This document shows, piece after piece, positions 20,203 through 24,693 of a stretch of 24,693 bases of DNA. The stretch is from positions 1 through 24,693 of IMG/VR virus record IMGVR_UViG_3300046808_000374; one strand, written 5' to 3'. The translations under genes and the position numbers were made by a program. Under the pieces are notes generated by a model that made no database searches, was not told where the DNA came from, and saw nothing but the letters and a program-made list of their open reading frames with translations. Origin of the DNA: a virus. Positions within the stretch are counted from its first letter, which is position 1; each line of letters opens with the position of its first letter.

Positions 20203-20369
20203 GAAAATCAGAACGTTTGCGTCAACTTGAGCTCAGTGTCCAAAGAATGGAAATGATTATTGAGCTTATGCAGATGACAATAACAAACTTATTAGAGTCA
20301 CAAGGAATGTCTACCCCTCCTGAGCTGGACTCTGGCAAATGGTATAAAAAAATACAGAAAAACTCTTGA
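20199..20369 (+). CDS. Small helical protein, 56 aa, TTG start
   Basis: TTG 20199 overlaps the previous TGA by two bases, with AAGGAAG upstream. The 56 residues form a Met-rich amphipathic helix (RQLELSVQRMEMIIELMQMT) and a short polar tail. The next promoter's -35 overlaps its stop. Likely a coiled-coil oligomer; function unknown. Confidence 0.55.
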   Translation: MRKSERLRQLELSVQRMEMIIELMQMTITNLLESQGMSTPPELDSGKWYKKIQKNS

Positions 20370-20393
20370 CATTCTGACAATATTTAGTAAAAT
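20366..20393 (+). promoter_or_regulatory. Promoter of the exported subtilase
   Basis: TTGACA (20366-20371), 16-base spacer, TAAAAT (20388-20393), then seven bases to ATG 20401: leaderless geometry with a consensus -35. Confidence 0.65.
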
Positions 20394-20400
20394 TAGAGTT

Positions 20401-21549
20401 ATGAACAAAAAGCTAATAACACTAATAACTCTAGTGGCACTTGTTGTGCCATCATACACAGTAGCTAAGGCGGAAACAGCTACTCCTACAGTTGCTATTC
20501 TTGATACTGCAATTGATACATCACTTCCTGTGTTTCAGGGAAAAATTATTCAAGAAGTTTGTATTCTTCAAAAAGGAGCATGTCCTAACGGATCTCTTTT
20601 TCAGGAAGGCCCTGGAGCAGCAAGCATGCCTGCAAACCTAATTACACTAAATGGGTTTGATCATGGTACACAAATGACATCTACATTTTTGATGCAAAAC
20701 TCAAATGCTAATGTTGTTTTTATTAGAATTATTCCAAGCACAGAAACAGGTGCTCGTATTGCAACTGCTGTAGACCCTACAGTATCTGCTGCATTGCGTT
20801 GGGTCAGCCAAAACGCAGAAAAGTATAATATTCAAGCAGTAACAATGTCACAGGGCCACCACGTACTAGGTGCTGCTGGAACAGACTATTGCCCTAAGTA
20901 TCAAAGTAACACATATAATGTGATTAATACCCTAGATGCATCTGGAATCCCAGTGTTTTTTCCAGCAGGTAACGGAAGAGACTATCAGCGCCTAGATTGG
21001 CCAGGGTGTTTAACAAATTCAGTTTCTGTTGGTCACACAGACAGCATTGGGGAAATTTCAGTTGCCTCAAACTATGATTTAACGCTAGATTTCTTTGCTC
21101 GTGGTCAGTGGTCAGTGGCTGGTCCAGGTAATGTCGTTAAGAATATTATTGGATCATCATCTGCAACCCAAGTTGCAGCAGCTATGTACCTGGAAATTAA
21201 ATCAAAGCTTGGCTATACTCATAAAGAAGTGCTTAATTTAATGTCCTCTACTGCAATTCAGACAAGGGGTCGTCAAGGAACATTTAACAAGCTTATTAGT
21301 TTAGATAAAGCACTTTCTACAACTGTATTAGCTCCTACTCCTGTACCAACTCCTACTCCAGTTATAAACCCAACAGGGCCAACTACAGAAGAAATTGCAG
21401 CGCAAGAAGCAGCAGTAAAGGCAGCTCTGCAAGCAGAAGCTGATGCAGCAATTGCAGCAGCACAAGCAGAGTACGATGCTACGGTAAAAGCAGCAGCAGA
21501 TAAGCTTGCTTCTACAAAAGCAGTTTGGATGGCAAAGCTAAATGGATAA
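20401..21549 (+). CDS. Exported subtilisin-like (S8) serine protease with coiled-coil tail
   Basis: 382 residues. Signal peptide (1-25), then a subtilase domain with the full triad: Asp35 (AILDTAID), His88 (FDHGTQMTS) and Ser253 (IGSSSATQVAAA, replacing the usual GTSMAxP), plus oxyanion Asn191 (FPAGNG). Asp35 lies only about 10 residues after cleavage, so there is no propeptide. A TPVPTPTPV linker (about 313-325) leads to an Ala-rich coiled coil (about 332-375). It could process phage or host surface proteins on the infected cell. Its tail overlaps the next gene by 8 bases. Confidence 0.85.
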   Translation: MNKKLITLITLVALVVPSYTVAKAETATPTVAILDTAIDTSLPVFQGKIIQEVCILQKGACPNGSLFQEGPGAASMPANLITLNGFDHGTQMTSTFLMQNSNANVVFIRIIPSTETGARIATAVDPTVSAALRWVSQNAEKYNIQAVTMSQGHHVLGAAGTDYCPKYQSNTYNVINTLDASGIPVFFPAGNGRDYQRLDWPGCLTNSVSVGHTDSIGEISVASNYDLTLDFFARGQWSVAGPGNVVKNIIGSSSATQVAAAMYLEIKSKLGYTHKEVLNLMSSTAIQTRGRQGTFNKLISLDKALSTTVLAPTPVPTPTPVINPTGPTTEEIAAQEAAVKAALQAEADAAIAAAQAEYDATVKAAADKLASTKAVWMAKLNG

Positions 21550-21766
21550 TCAGCAAACAGTTCTGGAAGAAATTATTGGAGATGTAGCAACAGATCTTTA
21601 TAACAGATGGTCTGCTGCACTTCCAGAAGAAGAAAGAAACCAACAAGCATTTAGCGCAATGTCAAAAAATGCACATGAAACAACCGTATTTGTTATTCAA
21701 AATTTTATGAAACGGTTTAATGATGCTGCTGAAGAGTTAAAGGGTAATGATGCTGGGCAGGCTTGA
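21542..21766 (+). CDS. Small helical protein, 74 aa
   Basis: ATG 21542 lies inside the end of the subtilase gene. The product is acidic and helical (EEIIGDVATDLYNRWSAALP, then ETTVFVIQNFMKRFNDAAEE) without metal or catalytic motifs. The last codons form the first arm of a terminator hairpin, so it ends the protease operon. Unknown function. Confidence 0.65.
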   Translation: MDNQQTVLEEIIGDVATDLYNRWSAALPEEERNQQAFSAMSKNAHETTVFVIQNFMKRFNDAAEELKGNDAGQA

Positions 21767-21783
21767 CCTGCCCAGTTTTATTT
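21753..21783 (+). terminator. Intrinsic terminator
   Basis: CTGGGCAGG (21753-21761), loop CTTGA, CCTGCCCAG (21767-21775), then TTTTATTT. Perfect 9-bp GC-rich stem overlapping the stop codon of the 21542 gene. Confidence 0.88.
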
Positions 21784-21791
21784 GATAGGAT
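21783..21791 (+). promoter_or_regulatory. Leaderless promoter of the 21798 gene
   Basis: TGA-TAGGAT (21783-21791), six bases, ATG 21798; its first base is the last T of the terminator. Confidence 0.55.
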
Positions 21792-21797
21792 ACATAC

Positions 21798-22292
21798 ATG
21801 CAAACATTTCTACCATTTCCAGCTAAACGTAATAGTTTAGATGCGCTTGACAACAAGCGTTTGAACAAACAAATACTTGAATGCTACCAGATACTTAACA
21901 TACTGAGTGGCAACTCTAAGTCTAATGCATGGCGTAATCATCCTGCAGTTTTAATGTGGGAGGGTGCAGAGCAAGAGCTTTATAGGTATGCTATGACAGC
22001 AGTTGTATTAGCAGACATGCGTGGCATCAAGACAGATAAAAATAAAGCTAATCTAGAATCATTGTGCAAATCACATGTTCTATCATGGGGAGATGATACC
22101 CCACGTTGGGCAATCAATCCAACAACAATTAAGCGTGTTAACGCAACACACAAAGCAAACTTGTATCGTAAGGATCCAATTTATTATGCAGAATTTGCAT
22201 CATCTGTAAATGATCCATATAACAAGCCATGCTGCGAACAATGCCAGTATTACTGGCCCACCCATGAGGATAAATATGCTTACGCTAAATGA
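21798..22292 (+). CDS. Pyrimidine-dimer DNA glycosylase-like protein (tentative)
   Basis: 164 residues. The start MQTFLPFPAKRNSLDALDNKRLNKQ and the following WRNHPAVLMWEGAEQELYRYA match a phage family I know as 'pyrimidine dimer DNA glycosylase / endonuclease V-like', common in cyanophages. Such enzymes would cut at UV dimers in DNA, which fits a sunlit-water phage. The C-terminus adds CCEQCQ, a possible metal knuckle. The exact family name is from memory, and the catalytic residue cannot be pointed to with confidence. Confidence 0.55.
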   Translation: MQTFLPFPAKRNSLDALDNKRLNKQILECYQILNILSGNSKSNAWRNHPAVLMWEGAEQELYRYAMTAVVLADMRGIKTDKNKANLESLCKSHVLSWGDDTPRWAINPTTIKRVNATHKANLYRKDPIYYAEFASSVNDPYNKPCCEQCQYYWPTHEDKYAYAK

Positions 22293-22581
22293 TGAAAATT
22301 TTGACAAAACAATAGATTTTCAGGGAACGATACTGGTAGATTTTTGGGCTGAATGGTGTGGGCCATGCAAAATAATGCTACCAATACTTGAAGAAATAGA
22401 CTCAGAGGGCCTTGTACTCGTCGGTAAATTAAATGTTGATGAGAATCCAGGGAAAACTGAAGAATACTCTGTACAATCAATACCAACTATGGTATTATTT
22501 ACTAATGGTCAACCAGTTCACAAAGTAATTGGTGCTATGCCAAAGCATAAGCTTCTAGAGGAGCTTAAGCAATGGATTTAA
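22276..22581 (+). CDS. Thioredoxin
   Basis: Start set at ATG 22276, preceded by GAGGAT; an upstream in-frame ATG at 22210 would lie deep in the previous gene. 101 residues with the thioredoxin fold: LVDFWAEWCGPCKIMLP (redox pair Cys28/Cys31), cis-Pro in VQSIPTMVLF, and a terminal helix. It reduces disulfides and could supply electrons to phage or host ribonucleotide reductase or peroxide defence. It overlaps its neighbours by 17 and 10 bases. Confidence 0.93.
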   Translation: MLTLNDENFDKTIDFQGTILVDFWAEWCGPCKIMLPILEEIDSEGLVLVGKLNVDENPGKTEEYSVQSIPTMVLFTNGQPVHKVIGAMPKHKLLEELKQWI

Positions 22582-22742
22582 ATTTTAATGAGTGGATGAA
22601 ATACGGATTCGACAAAGGTTGGATCTCTGATGTATTTTGTAATACTCATGAAGGTCCGCCAATGACCGATGAAGAAGAATATGAATGGAACGAAGGCGGA
22701 GATCCATGCAGTTTCCAAATACGTGTTTGGGAATTAGATTAG
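22572..22742 (+). CDS. Small acidic protein, 56 aa
   Basis: ATG 22572 overlaps the end of the thioredoxin gene. 56 residues, rich in Trp and acids (NEWMKYGFDKGWISDVFCNTH, then EEYEWNEGGDPC, FQIRVWEL). The Cys-Thr-His and Gly-Gly-Asp-Pro-Cys segments recur in small phage proteins of unknown function. No reaction can be assigned. Confidence 0.65.
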   Translation: MDLNFNEWMKYGFDKGWISDVFCNTHEGPPMTDEEEYEWNEGGDPCSFQIRVWELD

Positions 22743-22788
22743 AATTCTGCGCTCAAATGAGGCAGATAATTAAGGAGAAATAAATTAA

Positions 22789-23895
22789 ATGAAGTCATTT
22801 AAGAAAATCGCTCTAGCCATGGTTGCAGCCATGACTACCGCAACAATCGTAGCAACACCTGCAAGTGCTGCTGTAATGACAGTGGCTGTAGATCTAGCAG
22901 GAACAGCAAACACAACTGCTTCCGCTATTGCTACACCAGCATCATTGCCAGTCCCAGCAGACAACACAGTAGATGCAGCAGATGCTCTACGCTTTGTAGC
23001 AACAGTTGATACAGGAACATCAGTTTCTGTTACAGCAACGAATGCAACAATTGTTTCTGCGCTACACACATCAGCAGCACCAGTAACCGCAGCATCAGGA
23101 TCAACATCTTTGACAATCGCAACTGGTACAGGAACAACCGCAACATTTTATGTATACACAAAGACAACAGCAATTGGTTCAGTTGTAGTAAATAATGGCG
23201 GAACAACACTTACATATTATGTACAGGGAACAGCAGGTAAGATCAATAATCTTACAGTTGCAGCACCAGCATCAGGCGCTGCTGGAACAAAGCAGGATAT
23301 TCTAGTTACAGCAACAGACGTATTTGGAAACAAGGTTTCTGGTAAGTCTCTTACTGCAACAGTATTTGCTGCTACAGCAACACTAGACACGGCAACAGCA
23401 ACAACTGGTGCAACACTTACAGATTTTGGAGTTGCCACATTTAAGGCAACACTTCCAACTGTAGGCACACGTGCTCTAATTATGTTTGCACCAACCACAT
23501 CAACAGACGCAGTATCAGGCGCAGTAACTGGACTTACAGCACCTACACTAGCACCGTTCTCAGAAATTACAGTTCGTGATATGGCTGCAGAACTAGCAGC
23601 AGTAACTGCTGCTAAAGTTTCTGCAGAAAATGCTCTTGCTGCTGCAGTAGCTAATGCTGCTACAGCCAAGGCTGCAGCAGATGCAGAAATTGCTAAGCTT
23701 AAGGCAGAAGCAGTAAGCGCAAAGCTAGCATCAGATTCAGCAACTGCAACAGTAGTCGCTGCTAAGGATGCAGAAATTGCAAAGCTAAAGGCGGACAACG
23801 CCAAGGCACTTGCGGATATTAAGAAGGCATTCAATGCACTCGCTAAGAAGTGGAATGCAAAGAATCCAAAGTCCAAGGTTACTTTAGTAAAGTAA
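22789..23895 (+). CDS. Exported Ig-like/coiled-coil protein
   Basis: 368 residues behind AAGGAG. Signal peptide (1-28, ending ASA), about 230 residues of Ala/Thr/Val-rich beta sequence with Ig/invasin-like strands (DILVTATDVFGNKVSGKSLTA), then an Ala-rich coiled coil (about 258-345) with repeated AEIAKLKA units and a basic end (KKAFNALAKKW, NPKSKVTLVK). The codon choice (CGN only for its few Arg codons) and higher GC differ from its neighbours, suggesting recent transfer from the host. It may be a surface-layer-like or wall-binding protein. It shares the export plus Ala-rich coiled coil layout with the subtilase. Confidence 0.75.
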   Translation: MKSFKKIALAMVAAMTTATIVATPASAAVMTVAVDLAGTANTTASAIATPASLPVPADNTVDAADALRFVATVDTGTSVSVTATNATIVSALHTSAAPVTAASGSTSLTIATGTGTTATFYVYTKTTAIGSVVVNNGGTTLTYYVQGTAGKINNLTVAAPASGAAGTKQDILVTATDVFGNKVSGKSLTATVFAATATLDTATATTGATLTDFGVATFKATLPTVGTRALIMFAPTTSTDAVSGAVTGLTAPTLAPFSEITVRDMAAELAAVTAAKVSAENALAAAVANAATAKAAADAEIAKLKAEAVSAKLASDSATATVVAAKDAEIAKLKADNAKALADIKKAFNALAKKWNAKNPKSKVTLVK

Positions 23896-23908
23896 TCTAA
23901 TTATTGAT

Positions 23909-23938
23909 AAAGGGGCAGGAGGAAACTCTTGCCCCTTT
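23909..23938 (+). terminator. Intrinsic terminator with GAAA tetraloop
   Basis: AAAGGGGCAGGAG (23909-23921), loop GAAA, CTCTTGCCCCTTT (23926-23938): a 13-bp stem with one G-T pair. The T run is inside the stem rather than after it. It closes the exported protein gene. Confidence 0.82.
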
Positions 23939-23948
23939 ACCTATTAAA

Positions 23949-23957
23949 TGCTACAAT
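23949..23957 (+). promoter_or_regulatory. Leaderless promoter of the 23964 gene
   Basis: TGC-TACAAT (23949-23957), six bases, then GTG 23964; the same geometry with a GTG start. Confidence 0.6.
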
Positions 23958-23963
23958 TAGATA

Positions 23964-24113
23964 GTGGAAGAAATAATTAACGAATTTGAGCTTTATAAAA
24001 CTGCCTATAAAAAAAGATTAAAAGATGAATTTAGGGATTTAGAGTTACCACCAGAGTGGAGACCACGTGACGTTATAAAGTTTATAATGTCACGAATTGA
24101 AAGGATAGATTGA
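23964..24113 (+). CDS. Small charged protein, 49 aa
   Basis: GTG 23964 to TGA 24111-24113. 49 residues, strongly charged: a Glu/Lys helix (EEIINEFELYKTAYKKRLK), then PPEWRPRDVIKFI and a final basic helix. No motif. Its stop overlaps the next ATG (TGATG), so the two are coupled. Unknown function. Confidence 0.6.
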   Translation: MEEIINEFELYKTAYKKRLKDEFRDLELPPEWRPRDVIKFIMSRIERID

Positions 24114-24331
24114 TGGATACTAAGAAAAAAAGTTTCTACAAATCACTTACGTGGCCAGCAGTCCATATATTGTTTGTGGGAACAATGGTTTATGTTTTTG
24201 AAAAGATCATTACTGGCGAAGCCCACTGGGAGTACGCTGGAGCATTTGCAATAATTTATACACTGTGTGAAATGTTAGGATTCTTTTTGCACGAAAGAGC
24301 CTGGAATAAGTTTGGCGCAAGAATCAAATAA
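24113..24331 (+). CDS. DUF2061 family small membrane protein (second copy)
   Basis: Start at ATG 24113, overlapping the previous stop (an upstream TTG would add one residue). 72 residues with the DUF2061 shape: basic start, SLTWPAVHILFVGTMVYVFE, a second helix (about 42-58) and the FFLHERAWNKFG ending. Compared with the copy at 12553, the first-helix WRAIGTLDT is replaced by WPAVHILFV, so it is a diverged paralogue rather than a recent duplicate. Confidence 0.85.
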   Translation: MDTKKKSFYKSLTWPAVHILFVGTMVYVFEKIITGEAHWEYAGAFAIIYTLCEMLGFFLHERAWNKFGARIK

Positions 24332-24333
24332 GT

Positions 24334-24441
24334 ATGAATAATTGTGAAATAAAAAATTGTAATAATAAAGCAACAAGAATATCATCACCAGATAAAAAGT
24401 TTATCTGCGAGGAATGTTGGCACAAAGAATATAGATCTTAA
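24334..24441 (+). CDS. Mini zinc-binding protein, 35 aa
   Basis: ATG 24334, two bases after the DUF2061 stop; TAA 24439-24441 overlaps the next ATG. MNNCEIKNCNNKA and ICEECWHKEY give four Cys and a His, sufficient for one zinc ribbon, and little else. Possibly a binding adaptor for the radical SAM enzyme that follows; unknown. Confidence 0.6.
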   Translation: MNNCEIKNCNNKATRISSPDKKFICEECWHKEYRS

Positions 24442-24693
24442 TGATTGAGCAAATAAAGGCTGTTCAGATAGACGTCAACGGTTTATGCAATGCAGGCTGC
24501 TGGTTTTGCCCAGTGTCTTATGAGGGAAACCCAAAATCAGCAAGAAGAGAGATGCCTCTAGAAGAACTAGATAATATTCTAAGGCAACTGCGTGATGGCA
24601 AAGGCGATTTTGTTGATCCTAATCTAGAACTAATATATACAGCAAACTATAATGAAGTTTTACTATACAAATATTTTGAGGAAATGTTTGATA
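24441..24693 (+). CDS. Radical SAM enzyme, 3' partial
   Basis: ATG 24441 overlaps the previous stop; the frame is open to the window end (84 codons). Residues about 8-25 read VQIDVNGLCNAGCWFCPV: the CxxxCxxC motif that binds the [4Fe-4S] cluster and S-adenosylmethionine. The following KSARREMPLEELDNIL helix and LIYTANYNEVLLY strand fit the start of the partial TIM barrel. The reaction cannot be told without the C-terminal half. Confidence 0.8.
   Translation, partial: MIEQIKAVQIDVNGLCNAGCWFCPVSYEGNPKSARREMPLEELDNILRQLRDGKGDFVDPNLELIYTANYNEVLLYKYFEEMFD

Noticed and set aside
23217-23876. 219-codon minus-strand ORF under the exported Ig-like protein
   Set aside because: Ala/Val-rich antisense shadow of an Ala-rich gene; the + strand has a signal peptide, ribosome site and terminator.
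1-24693. CRISPR arrays, insertion sequences, integrase or attachment sites
   Set aside because: No regularly spaced repeats, transposase or recombinase motifs, or long direct repeats flanking a tRNA were seen.

Overview
The window looks like part of a large, AT-rich, tailed double-stranded DNA phage (or prophage-like) genome. All supported genes lie on the + strand, packed with 1-20 base overlaps. A terminase pair, a RuvC-like nuclease, a CHAP endolysin with holin-like neighbours and an 11-gene tRNA cluster identify it as phage. A WhiB-like Fe-S regulator, a PHO-box-like repeat, many apparently leaderless genes and tRNAs without encoded CCA suggest an actinobacterial host. The low GC and the light/oxygen-stress gene set fit a freshwater planktonic actinobacterium (acI / Nanopelagicales type), but that host assignment is inference.

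Layout. (1) 1-3717: end of a Cys-rich protein, RuvC-like nuclease, mini HTH protein, Nmad1-like protein, small and large terminase subunits, small Cys protein. (2) 3743-5531: eleven tRNA genes with one small CDS between the first two; between several tRNAs lie unusually long spacers (76-217 nt) rich in hairpins. (3) 5597-11645: an oxygen/iron stress block of full-length catalase-peroxidase KatG, a prolyl-hydroxylase-type Fe(II)/2-oxoglutarate oxygenase, a Dps-like ferritin, a TauD-like oxygenase, a second diverged Dps, an IMPDH/GMPR enzyme and Hsp20. (4) 11648-14047: APS-kinase/nucleotidyltransferase fusion with a structured leader, DUF2061 membrane protein, FmdB-type zinc ribbon, and a PstS phosphate-binding protein behind a PHO-box-like repeat. 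(5) 14104-17759: exported PA14/coiled-coil/Pro-rich surface protein, small membrane proteins, lipoprotein, holin candidates, CHAP endolysin. (6) 17762-24693: WhiB-like regulator and small proteins, a frameshifted membrane/coiled-coil gene, a proteasome-like Ntn hydrolase, an exported subtilase, a pyrimidine-dimer-glycosylase-like protein, thioredoxin, an exported Ig-like/coiled-coil protein, a second DUF2061 protein, and the start of a radical SAM enzyme running off the window.

Two themes stand out. First, expression: seven genes begin exactly six bases after a -10 hexamer (usually with the TGn extension), the geometry of leaderless mRNAs, and the tRNA cluster contains a CAT tRNA with initiator-type features (no 1:72 pair, A11:U24). 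Second, physiology: KatG, paired Fe(II) oxygenases and Dps proteins, thioredoxin, Hsp20, PstS and a UV-repair-like enzyme together look like a programme to keep an infected, sunlit, phosphate-poor cell productive. Functions are read from motifs only; no database search was run.
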